Counted from the first letter of the stretch, positions 16,396-24,890 are shown. The stretch is DNA of 64,000 nt from Kitasatospora albolonga (GCA_002082585.1 CP020563.1:7310001-7374000); one strand, 5' to 3'. A program made the numbers and translations. Notes: generated by a model from the sequence alone, not told the origin.

Positions 16396-18048
16396 ATGGT
16401 CCGTGTCGAATCACCGCCGACCGACAGAGAAGTCCCCGTCGTCCGCGTAGTCCTGCCGCCCGTGGTCCTGCTGGCCGGCGCCACCGCCGCCGGTGCGGCC
16501 CTGGTGGTCCCGGCCGCGCGGATACCAGTCGCCGTGTGCGGCGCGATCGCCACGATCGTGGTCGCCGTGCTCACCGTGGCGCTGCACCGCCGCAAGCGCG
16601 CCATGGCCGCCCAGCGCGCGGAGTACGAACAGCGCATCGCCTACCTGGAACACCGCATCCTCAGCCATGACTCCGAGACCGTGCGGCTCACCAAGGAAGT
16701 CATGCCCGCCGCCATCCGGCGTCTGCGGGTGGGCAATTCGCCCGAGGAGGTCATGCGCGACATCGTCGACGCGGATGTGGCCAACCGGCATCTGCCCAAG
16801 GCGCTGCGCGAGCAGATCTACCAGGTCCTCGAAGTCATCGACAACGAGGAGGCCCGGCGTGACTCCGCCCAGCGCGCCTTCGTCAGCGTCGCCCGCCGCG
16901 TCCAGGCGATCGTGCACCGCCAGGCCAGTGAGCTGCGGGAGATGGAGGACCACTACGGGCGCAACCCCGAGGTCTTCGACGACCTGCTGCGCATCGACCA
17001 CGGCACCGCGCTGATCGGCCGGCTCGCCGACTCCATCGCCGTGCTCGGCGGGGCCCGGCCCAGCCGCCAGTGGCCCAAGCCCGTACCGCTGTTCAGCGTG
17101 CTGCGCGGTGCGATGTCCCGCATCCTGGAGTACCAGCGCGTCGATCTCCACTCGATCGCCAAGGTCGCCATCGTCGGCACCTCGGTCGAGCCGCTCATCC
17201 ACGCCTGCGCCGAACTCCTCGACAACGCCACCCGCTACTCGCCGCCGCAGACCCGGGTGCACGTCACCGCGGTCGAGGTGCAGACCGGCATCGCCATCGA
17301 GATCGAGGACGGCGGCGTCAGCCTCAGCGAGGAGGCCCGCGCCCGGGCCGAGAACATGCTCGCCCAGGCTCAGGCCGGTATCAACATGAACGACCTCGGG
17401 GAGTCCCCCCGGCTCGGCATGGCCGTCGTCGGCCGCCTCTCGCGGATGTACCAGCTCCAGGTCTCGCTGCGCCAGTCGGCGTACGGCGGGGTCCGCGCGG
17501 TCCTCATCGTGCCGCGCGAGATGATCACCACCGGTCCGGCCCCCGGCATCGCCCACGGCATCGGCGCCACCTCCCGGCCCACCAGCTCGCTGGACATGTC
17601 GAAGCTCCAGCACGTGGTCCCGCCGCCCGGCAAGCGCAAGCCCAAGCCCGCCGCCACCGGCCCGGTGCCCTCCGTGGCCGCACCGGCCCCCACCGGTGGC
17701 CCCGCCCGGGCCGCGCGTCCGGCCGTGCCCGCCGCGGCCATGGAGGACGACGTCCCGGTGGTCACCGAGTGGACCGAGAACGGACTGCCGCAGCGCCGCA
17801 GCCGGGGCCGCGCCCCGCTCGGCTCGCACAACCTGCCGCAGCAGCCCCCGCCGCCGCCCGCCCCCGTCAACGGCGGGCTGCCGAGCCGGGGCGGACACCC
17901 GGACGGCGGCGGACCCGGCGGCCACGGCGGTGAGAAGCCCCCCGGCCTCTGGCTGGAGGCGTTCACCAAGGCCGTCAACGGTGTACCGCAGGAACCGAAG
18001 CACGGCGAAGACTCCGATGACGCGTGGGACAAGGGAGACCTGAAGTGA
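16396..18048 (+). CDS. cvnA: Conservon sensor-kinase-like membrane protein CvnA
   Basis: A 550-residue histidine-kinase-like protein. Two N-terminal hydrophobic helices (about 14-60) anchor it, a helical region follows, then a HATPase_c domain with N-box A-E-L-L-D-N-A-T-R-Y-S-P (about residue 275), a D-G-G G1 box and R-L-G-M-A-V-V as G2. The C-terminal 160 residues are Pro/Gly-rich and probably disordered. Conservon A proteins lack a clear phospho-acceptor His region and act with roadblock and GTPase partners in a G-protein-like membrane complex. It starts the operon, with AGAGGG five bases before ATG 16396, and overlaps cvnB by GTGA. Confidence 0.93.
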   Translation: MVRVESPPTDREVPVVRVVLPPVVLLAGATAAGAALVVPAARIPVAVCGAIATIVVAVLTVALHRRKRAMAAQRAEYEQRIAYLEHRILSHDSETVRLTKEVMPAAIRRLRVGNSPEEVMRDIVDADVANRHLPKALREQIYQVLEVIDNEEARRDSAQRAFVSVARRVQAIVHRQASELREMEDHYGRNPEVFDDLLRIDHGTALIGRLADSIAVLGGARPSRQWPKPVPLFSVLRGAMSRILEYQRVDLHSIAKVAIVGTSVEPLIHACAELLDNATRYSPPQTRVHVTAVEVQTGIAIEIEDGGVSLSEEARARAENMLAQAQAGINMNDLGESPRLGMAVVGRLSRMYQLQVSLRQSAYGGVRAVLIVPREMITTGPAPGIAHGIGATSRPTSSLDMSKLQHVVPPPGKRKPKPAATGPVPSVAAPAPTGGPARAARPAVPAAAMEDDVPVVTEWTENGLPQRRSRGRAPLGSHNLPQQPPPPPAPVNGGLPSRGGHPDGGGPGGHGGEKPPGLWLEAFTKAVNGVPQEPKHGEDSDDAWDKGDLK

Positions 18049-18452
18049 TCCAGCAGCGGGGAAACATGGACTGGATGCTCAAGGAGCTGGCCGACGACGT
18101 GCCGAGCATCCACCAGATCGTGGTGCTCTCCTCGGACGGGCTGCGCATCGCCATGCACGGCGGTGACCCCGATGTCGCCGACCGGCTGGCGGCGGCCTGC
18201 GCCGGGCTGCAGAGCCTGGCCGCCGCCGTGGCCACCGAGATCCCTTACAGCGACGGCCTGATGAAGCTCGTGGTCATCGAAGTGACCGGCGGATTCTTCT
18301 ACTTGATGGCGGCCGGGACCGGTGCGTATCTCGCCGTGCTGGCGGGCGAGACCGTGGACGCCGGGCTGGTCGGCGCCAGGATGCGGGACATGGTCGTGCG
18401 GATCGGCGCCCACCTGACCAGTCCGCCCCGCCACGGCGGGCAGTCCGGATGA
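18045..18452 (+). CDS. cvnB: Conservon roadblock/LC7 protein CvnB
   Basis: A 135-residue roadblock/LC7-domain protein, the family that in MglB-type systems acts on small GTPases. The core D-D-V-P-S-I-H-Q-I-V-V-L-S-S-D-G-L-R-I is near residues 15-35, followed by the alternating helix-strand pattern of the fold. GTG 18045 overlaps cvnA as GTGA with GGGAG seven bases upstream; an internal ATG at 18066 is an alternative. It overlaps cvnC by ATGA. Confidence 0.94.
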   Translation: MIQQRGNMDWMLKELADDVPSIHQIVVLSSDGLRIAMHGGDPDVADRLAAACAGLQSLAAAVATEIPYSDGLMKLVVIEVTGGFFYLMAAGTGAYLAVLAGETVDAGLVGARMRDMVVRIGAHLTSPPRHGGQSG

Positions 18453-18820
18453 GCGGACCCCGACGAGAACGCCGCAAGACCGATCCGGCGCTCATCGACC
18501 CGGAACGGCTGTACGTGATCACCGGTGATCTCGACGACAGCGAGCGGGCCGCACTCGACCTGGTCACGATGGTCGTCGCGCAGGCCGAGCCCTCGCCGAC
18601 GTTCCAGCCGGAGCAGGCCGCGATTCTGAGGCTCTGTCAGGCTCCTTTATCGGTCGCCGAGATCTCCGCCTACCTCAGCCTGCCGTTCAGCGTGGTCACC
18701 TCGCTCCTGAGCGATCTCCTCGCGACCGAGCTCATCGAGTCGCGTGCGCCGATCGTCCGCGCCACACTCCCCGACAGGTCCCTTCTCGAAGCGGTGATGC
18801 ATGGACTTCAGAAGCTCTGA
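18449..18820 (+). CDS. cvnC: Conservon DUF742 protein CvnC (contains a TTA codon)
   Basis: A 123-residue DUF742 protein with a winged-helix-like second half (L-S-V-A-E-I-S-A-Y-L-S-L-P-F-S-V-V). It is the third conservon component; its role in the complex is not clear, though a DNA- or protein-binding helix-turn-helix has been suggested from sequence. Codon 67 is TTA (18647-18649), decoded only by the developmentally controlled bldA tRNA in Streptomyces. The start overlaps cvnB by ATGA and the end overlaps cvnD by 20 bases. Confidence 0.93.
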   Translation: MSGPRRERRKTDPALIDPERLYVITGDLDDSERAALDLVTMVVAQAEPSPTFQPEQAAILRLCQAPLSVAEISAYLSLPFSVVTSLLSDLLATELIESRAPIVRATLPDRSLLEAVMHGLQKL

Positions 18821-19415
18821 CACGATCACCGGACCCCGTAGCGAGGACGTCCTCCCCACCACGGCCACCGCCGCGGTGAAGGTCGTGATCGTCGGCGGGT
18901 TCGGGGTCGGCAAGACGACCATGGTCGGCTCGGTCAGCGAGATCCGGCCCCTGACGACCGAAGAGACCATGACCCAGGCCGGCGTCGGCGTGGACGACAA
19001 CGCCGGGGTGGAGACGAAGACCGCCACCACCGTCGCCATGGACTTCGGCCGGATCAGCCTCAGCGAGGAGCTGATCCTCTACCTGTTCGGCACGCCCGGC
19101 CAGGAACGCTTCTGGTTCCTGTGGAACGGTCTCTTCGAAGGGGCCCTCGGCGCCGTCGTCCTCATCGACACCCGGCGGCTCGAAGTCAGCTTCGACGTCA
19201 TCGGGCGGCTGGAGGAGCGCGGAGTGCCGTTCGTGGTGGCCGTCAACACCTTCCCCGACGCACCGCACCACCCGGTCGAGGCCCTGCGCAGGGCTCTCGA
19301 CCTGCCGGACGAGGTCCCGATGATCGACTGCGACGCCCGGCTGCGGGCCTCCAGCCGCGATGTGCTGATGACCCTGATGCGCTATCTGCACAGCCTGGCG
19401 GTCCCGCTGGCCTGA
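18801..19415 (+). CDS. cvnD: Conservon small GTPase CvnD
   Basis: A 204-residue ATP/GTP-binding protein of the conservon class, related to MglA-like small GTPases. The P-loop G-G-F-G-V-G-K-T-T lies at about residues 34-42 and switch II reads G-T-P-G-Q. The G4 position reads N-T-F-P-D rather than N-K-x-D, a departure from canonical Ras-type base recognition. It should cycle on the CvnA/B complex at the membrane. The ATG at 18801 lies inside cvnC, so the two are translationally linked. Confidence 0.94.
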   Translation: MDFRSSDTITGPRSEDVLPTTATAAVKVVIVGGFGVGKTTMVGSVSEIRPLTTEETMTQAGVGVDDNAGVETKTATTVAMDFGRISLSEELILYLFGTPGQERFWFLWNGLFEGALGAVVLIDTRRLEVSFDVIGRLEERGVPFVVAVNTFPDAPHHPVEALRRALDLPDEVPMIDCDARLRASSRDVLMTLMRYLHSLAVPLA

Positions 19416-19439
19416 CGGCCGGAGCCGTCCCCTTCGGCT

Positions 19440-19500
19440 CACCGGCCACCAGCCTTCGGCTATCGGCCCTCGGCCCTCGGCCACCAGCCATCAGCCCCCG
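19440..19500. repeat. Short degenerate repeats between cvnD and cvnE
   Basis: CGGCCACCAGCC occurs at 19443-19454 and again at 19478-19489, with several TCGGCC/TTCGGC units between and before. The region is non-coding low-complexity sequence in the 238-base cvnD-cvnE gap. No function is evident. Confidence 0.5.
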
Positions 19501-19653
19501 GCCCCTCGTCCGACGCCCACGCCCCACCGGCCTCGGGACGGTTCCCGGCCGTTCCGACGCCGGGGGCGCGCGCCGATCCCCCGGCACGCGCCCCCGTACA
19601 ACGCCCTGCCCGCCCACGCTCGACCCCTGGCCGTCCTGATCCCTGGAGCCACC

Positions 19654-21222
19654 GTGACAACCCCCTTCCACCACGAACCCGGCGCCGTCCCGCCGCCCCA
19701 GTGCCCGGCCCACAACCTCGGCATCGGCCCCGGCGGCCTGCGTCGGCTCTACGGCCCCGAGGCGGAGAACGACCCCGCCGGCCTCTACGACAAGCTCCGC
19801 GCCGAACACGGCACGGTCGCCCCGGTCCTACTCCACGGCGACGTACCTGCCTGGCTGGTCCTCGGCCACAGCGAGAACCTCCACCTCACCCGTACGCCCT
19901 CCCAGTTCTCCCGGGACTCCCGGCGCTGGCGGGCTCTCCAGGACGGCAGCGTCGCCCCGGACCACCCGCTGGCCCCGATCTTCACCTGGCAGCCCGTCTG
20001 CGTCTTCGCCGACGGTGCCAAGCACGAGCGGCAGCGCGGCGCGGTCACCGACAGCATGGAGCGCATCGACACCCGGGGCGTGCGCCGCCACATCAACCGC
20101 TTCAGTAACCGCCTGGTCAACGACTTCTGCGAGAAGGGCAGCGCCGACCTGGTCAGCCAGTTCGCGGAGCATCTGCCGATGATGGTGATGTGCGCGATCT
20201 TCGGCATGCCCGAGGAGTACGACGAGCGGCTCGTCCAGGCCGCCCGCGACATGACGCGCGGCACCGAGACCGCCGTGGCCAGCAACGCCCACATCGTCGG
20301 TGTGCTGACGCGCCTGGTGGAGCGCCGCCGCGCCGAACCGGCCCCCGACTTCGCCTCCTGGCTGGTCGAGCACCCCGCGACGATGACCGACGTCGAGGTC
20401 GTCGAGCATCTGCGCCTCATCCTCATCGCGGCGTACGAGTCCACCGCCAACCTCATCGCCAACGTACTGCGCATGGTCCTCACCGACCCGCGCTTCCGCG
20501 CCCGGCTCAGCGGCGGCCACATGACCGTGCCCGAGGCGGTGGAGCAGACCCTCTGGGACGAGCCGCCCTTCACCGCCGTCTTCGGCCGCTGGGCGGTCGG
20601 CGACACCGAGCTCGGCGGCCAGCAGATCAAAGCGGGCGACGCCCTGCTCGTCGGGATCGCCCCGGCCAACACCGACCCCACGGTCCGCCCCGACCTCGCC
20701 GCCGACATGGGCGGCAACCGCGCCCACCTCGCGTTCAGCGGCGGCCCGCACGAGTGCCCCGGCCAGGACATCGGCCGGGCCATCGCGGACGTGGGCGTCG
20801 ACGCCCTCCTGATGCGGCTGCCGGACCTGGAGCTCGGCGTGGAGGAGAGCGAGCTGCGCTGGGTCGGCAACATCATGTCCCGCCACCTGGTCGAGCTGCC
20901 GGTGAAGTTCGCCCCCAGCCCGCAGCAGAAGCTGGACGCCGACCCGCTCTCGGTGATGGCCCGCGCCACCCGTCCGGCCGGTGACTGGGAGGTCTCCTCC
21001 CCGGCCCGGCCCGTCCCCGAGCCCGCGCACTCCCTCGCCGGGACGCAGCCCGCCCACGCCCCGGGCGCTCCGCCGCAGCGACCGGCCGCCGCTCCGACGG
21101 ACGCGCCCGCCCCGGCGACCGGTGAACCGGCCCCCGGCGCGGCGGTGATCCCGCGGCAGCGCCGCCCGGCCGCGCCCGCCCGCCTCTGGCAGGCCGTCTC
21201 CCGCTGGTGGAACGGCTACTGA
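19654..21222 (+). CDS. cvnE: Conservon cytochrome P450 CvnE, CYP157-like, lacking EXXR
   Basis: A 522-residue P450 completing the conservon. The haem-ligand loop is F-S-G-G-P-H-E-C (Cys368) and the I-helix reads A-A-Y-E-S-T (259-264). The K-helix motif, nearly universal in P450s, reads E-Q-T-L-W at 297-301, so both Glu and Arg of EXXR are replaced. This matches the CYP157 family, described in Streptomyces as EXXR-less (EQSLW in CYP157C1). Residues beyond about 420 form a Pro/Ala-rich tail. GTG 19654 follows GGAG. Its substrate and redox partner are unknown. Confidence 0.92.
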   Translation: MTTPFHHEPGAVPPPQCPAHNLGIGPGGLRRLYGPEAENDPAGLYDKLRAEHGTVAPVLLHGDVPAWLVLGHSENLHLTRTPSQFSRDSRRWRALQDGSVAPDHPLAPIFTWQPVCVFADGAKHERQRGAVTDSMERIDTRGVRRHINRFSNRLVNDFCEKGSADLVSQFAEHLPMMVMCAIFGMPEEYDERLVQAARDMTRGTETAVASNAHIVGVLTRLVERRRAEPAPDFASWLVEHPATMTDVEVVEHLRLILIAAYESTANLIANVLRMVLTDPRFRARLSGGHMTVPEAVEQTLWDEPPFTAVFGRWAVGDTELGGQQIKAGDALLVGIAPANTDPTVRPDLAADMGGNRAHLAFSGGPHECPGQDIGRAIADVGVDALLMRLPDLELGVEESELRWVGNIMSRHLVELPVKFAPSPQQKLDADPLSVMARATRPAGDWEVSSPARPVPEPAHSLAGTQPAHAPGAPPQRPAAAPTDAPAPATGEPAPGAAVIPRQRRPAAPARLWQAVSRWWNGY

Positions 21223-21234
21223 CCCCGTCCGGCG

Positions 21235-21270
21235 GCGGCACCGGACCCCGTACGCGAGGTCCGGTGCCGC
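21235..21270 (+). terminator. Hairpin terminator after the conservon
   Basis: A perfect 13-bp stem (21235-21247 with 21258-21270) and 10-base loop lie 12 bases after the cvnE stop codon. No U-tract follows. It should end the conservon transcript before the GH4 gene. Confidence 0.8.
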
Positions 21271-21310
21271 TCCGCCGCGCGCGGGGCGCACCCCCGTACC
21301 ATCGAGCAGC

Positions 21311-22657
21311 GTGAAGCTGACAATTCTTGGCGGTGGCGGATTCCGGGTGCCTCTTGTGTACGGGGCTCTCCTCGGCGATCACGCCGAGGGCCGCGTCTCC
21401 CGGGTCACCCTGTACGACACCGACGCCGACCGGCTCACCGCCGTCGCCCGCGTCCTGGCCGAACAGGCGCGGGGCATCCCGGACGCGCCCGCCGTCGTCG
21501 CCACCACCGAGCTGGACGAGGCGCTGCGCGGCGCCGACTTCGTCTTCTCCGCGATCCGGGTGGGCGGGCTCGCCGGACGGGCCGCCGACGAACGGGTCGC
21601 CCTGGACCTCGGCGTGCTGGGGCAGGAGACGGTCGGCGCCGGAGGCATCGCGTACGGGCTGCGGACCGTCCCCGTCGCCGTCGAGCTGGCCCGCCGCATC
21701 GCCCGCCTCGCCCCGCATGCCTGGACCATCAACTTCACCAACCCGGCCGGACTGGTCACCGAGGCCATGTCCCGCCACCTCGGCGACCGGGTCATCGGCA
21801 TCTGCGACTCCCCGGTGGGGCTCGGCCGCCGTATCGCCCGGGTCCTGGGCGCCGACCCGGACCGGGCCTGGACCGACTACGCGGGACTCAACCACCTCGG
21901 CTGGGTGCGGGGCCTCTACGTCGACGGGCGGGACGAACTGCCCCGGCTGCTGGATGATCCCGCGCTGCTGGGCTCCTTCGAGGAGGGCCGTCTCTTCGGC
22001 GCGGAGCTGCTCCGCTCGCTCGGCGCGGTCCCCAACGAGTATCTGCACTACTACTACTTCAACCGCGAGGCCACCGCCGCCTACCAGGAGGCCGAGCAGA
22101 CCCGGGGCGCCTTCCTCCGCGACCAGCAGGAGGGCTTCTACGCCCGGATGCGGGAGCCCGGCACGCCCGCCCTGGCCACCTGGGACCGCACCCGCGCCGA
22201 GCGCGAGGCCACGTACATGGCGGAGAACCGGGAGGTCGCCGGGGCGGGGGAGCGCGCGGAGAGCGACCTCGAATCGGGCGGCTACGAGCAGGTGGCCCTC
22301 GCTCTCATGCGGGCGATCGCCCGCAACGAACGCACCTCGCTCATCCTCAACGTCCGCAACCGCGCGGCCCTTTCGTGCCTGGACGCCGATGCCGTGGTGG
22401 AGGTGCCCTGCCTGGTCGACGCCAACGGGGCCCATCCGGTGGCTGTTTCGCCGCTTCCGTACGACGCCGTCGGTCTCGTCACGGCGGTGAAGGCCGTGGA
22501 GCGTACGGTGCTGGAGGCGGCGGAGAGCGGGTCGCGGGCAGCGGCGGTGCGGGCCTTCGCGCTGCACCCGCTGGTGGACTCCGTCGCGGTGGCGGGGAAG
22601 CTGGTGGACGGATACCGAGAGGCCCACCCGCAGCTCGCCTACCTCGACCGGCCCTGA
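21311..22657 (+). CDS. 6-phospho-beta-glucosidase (GH4 family)
   Basis: A 448-residue NAD- and metal-dependent GH4 glycosidase. The dinucleotide-binding motif I-L-G-G-G-G-F-R-V-P is at residues 4-13. N-F-T-N-P-A-G, the metal Cys in G-I-C-D-S-P and the metal His in L-N-H-L-G-W are all present. GH4 enzymes act by redox-assisted elimination on 6-phospho-beta-glucosides; closely related members act on other phosphorylated or free glycosides, so the substrate is predicted from overall resemblance. The GTG start has little ribosome site and only 88 bases separate it from cvnE. No PTS or ABC genes adjoin. Confidence 0.9.
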   Translation: MKLTILGGGGFRVPLVYGALLGDHAEGRVSRVTLYDTDADRLTAVARVLAEQARGIPDAPAVVATTELDEALRGADFVFSAIRVGGLAGRAADERVALDLGVLGQETVGAGGIAYGLRTVPVAVELARRIARLAPHAWTINFTNPAGLVTEAMSRHLGDRVIGICDSPVGLGRRIARVLGADPDRAWTDYAGLNHLGWVRGLYVDGRDELPRLLDDPALLGSFEEGRLFGAELLRSLGAVPNEYLHYYYFNREATAAYQEAEQTRGAFLRDQQEGFYARMREPGTPALATWDRTRAEREATYMAENREVAGAGERAESDLESGGYEQVALALMRAIARNERTSLILNVRNRAALSCLDADAVVEVPCLVDANGAHPVAVSPLPYDAVGLVTAVKAVERTVLEAAESGSRAAAVRAFALHPLVDSVAVAGKLVDGYREAHPQLAYLDRP

Positions 22658-22664
22658 AACCTGC

Positions 22665-23090
22665 TCAGGGCGCGGGAACCGCGCTCCTGGCCCAGCTCGG
22701 GGCCACCCCCGCCAGCTGGCAGACCATCAGGAACAGCGGGATGGGCGGGGTGTACGGGGTGAGGCTGTCCGGCGAGTGGATCAGCTTGGGGCGCACGGCG
22801 GGGACATCGGCGCCCCGGGCGTACATCACCTGCTCGGGCCAGTCCAGATCCAGGTCCGAGCCGGCCGGGACGATCCACCACCAGCGGTCCGCGTCGGCGA
22901 ACACACAGCCGGTGCGCGGGAGATGGGACATCAGCCGGAAGCCGTGCCGGGCGGGCACCCCGACCGCGTCGCAGCCCAGGGTGGCCGACATGGAGGGCGG
23001 CAGCGACAGCTGCACCCGGCCGCCGCGCGGGTCCTCGGGCGGCCGGGGGCGGTGCGCACCGCGCAGCCTGGACAGGGCGTTCCTCAGCAT
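22665..23090 (-). CDS. Conserved hypothetical protein coupled to an RsbW-like ATPase
   Basis: A 141-residue soluble protein of no recognised family. A basic N-terminus (M-L-R-N-A-L-S-R-L-R-G) precedes a compact domain with a D-A-D-R-W-W-W-I-V-P-A-G-S-D-L-D-L-D-W-P strand-turn pattern. ATG 23090 was chosen because it overlaps the last codons of the upstream HATPase gene by seven bases, implying translational coupling. A partner or modulator role for that ATPase is an inference from linkage. Confidence 0.75.
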   Translation of the reverse strand: MLRNALSRLRGAHRPRPPEDPRGGRVQLSLPPSMSATLGCDAVGVPARHGFRLMSHLPRTGCVFADADRWWWIVPAGSDLDLDWPEQVMYARGADVPAVRPKLIHSPDSLTPYTPPIPLFLMVCQLAGVAPSWARSAVPAP

Positions 23091-23542
23091 GGCCGCTCCA
23101 CGCCGTACGGCAGCTCCGCCCAGACGATCCGGCCGGAGTGGTCCCCGGCGTCGTGGGAACCCCACGAGCTGCTCATCGTGTCGACCAGCACCAGACCCCG
23201 CCCGTGCTCGTCATCGGAGCAGCGGCGCAGCCGGGGGCCGCCGGGCTGGTGCCCCTGGTCCTGCACGGCTATCCGCAGACGTCTGCCCAGACAGCGCAGC
23301 TCGCAGACCACGCGGGTGCTCGCCGTGTGCACGACCGCGTTGGTGACCAGCTCCGACACGATGAGGACGGCCGCGTCGTACACATCGCCGCCCAGCTTCC
23401 AGGTCTCCAGCCGGGCCCGGGTCAGCTGCCGTGCGCCGGCCACCGACTCCGGGTGCGCGGGCAGCGCGAAGCAGTAACGGAGCGCTTCCGTCCCGGGGCT
23501 GAGATCCATGAGCCGGGGGATGAGCGCACTGCCAGGTGCCAC
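23084..23542 (-). CDS. RsbW-like ATP-binding protein (HATPase_c_2)
   Basis: A 152-residue single-domain GHKL ATPase of the anti-sigma/serine-kinase type that is abundant in Streptomyces. The N-box reads S-E-L-V-T-N-A-V-V-H (about 64-73), the G1 region D-Q-G-H-Q-P and the G2 region E-H-G-R-G-L-V-L-V. Such proteins may bind sigma factors or phosphorylate STAS antagonists, but many orphans have no known target. The start is GTG 23542 with GAGGA upstream. It is divergent from the XRE regulator and coupled to the hypothetical gene downstream. Confidence 0.9.
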   Translation of the reverse strand: MAPGSALIPRLMDLSPGTEALRYCFALPAHPESVAGARQLTRARLETWKLGGDVYDAAVLIVSELVTNAVVHTASTRVVCELRCLGRRLRIAVQDQGHQPGGPRLRRCSDDEHGRGLVLVDTMSSSWGSHDAGDHSGRIVWAELPYGVERPC

Positions 23543-23664
23543 GACCGATTCCTCACAGTGGGGGCTGCGTCACGCCCCGTCCCCCGGTGTCCGGGAAGCG
23601 GCCATGACTGAGCGAACTGGTTCGACACCCAACTCTCCCCCTGTCGAGGACACTTGGCAAGGGG

Positions 23665-23685
23665 CACTCTGAAAATTGCAGAGTG
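23665..23685. promoter_or_regulatory. Palindromic operator candidate upstream of the XRE-DUF5753 gene
   Basis: CACTCTG and CAGAGTG form perfect 7-bp arms around the AT-rich spacer AAAATTG, 65 bases upstream of the XRE start. Its location and AT-rich centre fit an autoregulatory site for the XRE protein; no footprint evidence is available from sequence. Confidence 0.6.
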
Positions 23686-23749
23686 GCTGTGTCGTTGGGG
23701 GCGCACACATGGCACACTGCTGGCAAAACAGCGCATGGGGAGGTCTGAA

Positions 23750-24610
23750 GTGAGCGAACCGCGGTCCGCCCCGACCGTGGGACAGGTCGTGCTCGGCAAG
23801 CGCCTCCAGGACCTGCGGGAGCGCGTGGGTCTCAACCGTGACCAGGCGGCGAAGGTGCTCCGGGTCGCCCCCGCGACGATACGCCGGATGGAGACGGCCG
23901 AGGTCGGCCTCAAGATCCCGTACGTCCAGCTGCTGTTGAAGGCGTACGGGGTCTCCGATGCCGAGGCCGAGGCGTTCGTCGAACTGGCCGAGGAGGCGAA
24001 CAGGCCGGGCTGGTGGCAGCGGTTCCACGACGTCCTGCCCGACTGGTTCAGCATGTACGTCAGCCTGGAGGGCGCCGCGAGCCTGCTGCGCATGTACGAG
24101 CCGCACTTCGTTCCCGGGCTGCTCCAGACCGAGGAGTACGCGCGCTCCGTGCTGCGCACCGGAGCCGTCGGCCAGACCCGGCCCGAGGACATCGAGCGCC
24201 ATGTGGCCCTGCGGATGGAGCGGCAGGCCCTCCTCACCAAGGAGGACGCCCCCAGACTCTGGGTGATCATGGACGAGACCGTCCTGCGGCGGCCCGTCGG
24301 CGGTCCGGAGGCGATGCGCGCCCAGATCGACAAGCTGCTCGAAGCCACCGAGCTGCCCCATGTCACCTTGCAGGTCGCGGAGTTCGCGACCGGCCACCAC
24401 CCGGGAACCTACGGGCCCTTCGTTCTCTTCCGGTTCGCCATTCCCGAACTGCCGGACATGGTCTTCAGCGAGTACCTCACCGGGGCGGTCTACTTCGACG
24501 CCCGCCCCGAGGTGGCCTCGTACCTCGAAGTCATGGACCGCATGGCGGCCCAGGCCGCGACGGCACAACGCACGAAGGAAATCCTCCGGGACTTCCGCAA
24601 GGAGCTGTGA
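23750..24610 (+). CDS. XRE-family regulator with DUF5753 domain (WhiJ/AbaA-like)
   Basis: A 286-residue protein with an N-terminal helix-turn-helix (about residues 15-70; R-D-Q-A-A-K-V-L-R-V-A-P-A-T-I-R-R-M-E) and a DUF5753 domain (about 100-280; F-V-P-G-L-L-Q-T-E-E-Y-A-R is its signature). Members paired with small DUF397 proteins, such as those at the whiJ and abaA loci, influence development or antibiotic production. GTG 23750 follows GGGGAGG at ideal spacing. TGATG overlap couples it to the DUF397 gene. The upstream palindrome suggests autoregulation. Confidence 0.93.
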   Translation: MSEPRSAPTVGQVVLGKRLQDLRERVGLNRDQAAKVLRVAPATIRRMETAEVGLKIPYVQLLLKAYGVSDAEAEAFVELAEEANRPGWWQRFHDVLPDWFSMYVSLEGAASLLRMYEPHFVPGLLQTEEYARSVLRTGAVGQTRPEDIERHVALRMERQALLTKEDAPRLWVIMDETVLRRPVGGPEAMRAQIDKLLEATELPHVTLQVAEFATGHHPGTYGPFVLFRFAIPELPDMVFSEYLTGAVYFDARPEVASYLEVMDRMAAQAATAQRTKEILRDFRKEL

Positions 24611-24846
24611 TGAACCACATATACAACGGCATGCCGGCCGCCGACCTCGGCTCCGAAGGCTGGTACAAGCCCTGGAGCGGCGGGAACGGGGGCAACTGCA
24701 TCGAGGCGATGAAGCTCGCGGACGGCCGGGTGGCGGTGCGCCAGTCCGCCGATCCGGACGGCCCCGCGCTCATCTACTCCAACGGTGAGATCGCCGCGTT
24801 CATCCAGGGCGCCAAGGCCGGCCAGGCGGACTTCCTCCTCACCTGA
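24610..24846 (+). CDS. DUF397 small protein, partner of the XRE-DUF5753 regulator
   Basis: A 78-residue protein with the DUF397 pattern: W-Y-K-P-W-S-G-G-N-G-G-N-C-I-E near residues 18-32, then V-A-V-R-Q-S-A-D-P-D-G-P-A-L and the terminal F-I-Q-G-A-K-A-G-Q. Partner proteins of this class are thought to modulate the cognate XRE regulator, perhaps by direct binding. Its ATG overlaps the regulator's stop by one base (TGATG). Confidence 0.93.
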   Translation: MNHIYNGMPAADLGSEGWYKPWSGGNGGNCIEAMKLADGRVAVRQSADPDGPALIYSNGEIAAFIQGAKAGQADFLLT

Positions 24847-24890
24847 CGCACCACCGCTCGCCATCCGGACCACTACCCACGGAGTGCGCC

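Noticed and set aside
16396..21222. Assigning the conservon to a numbered S. coelicolor cvn locus
   Set aside because: The gene order is clear but the number cannot be decided without sequence comparison, so only cvnA-E are used.
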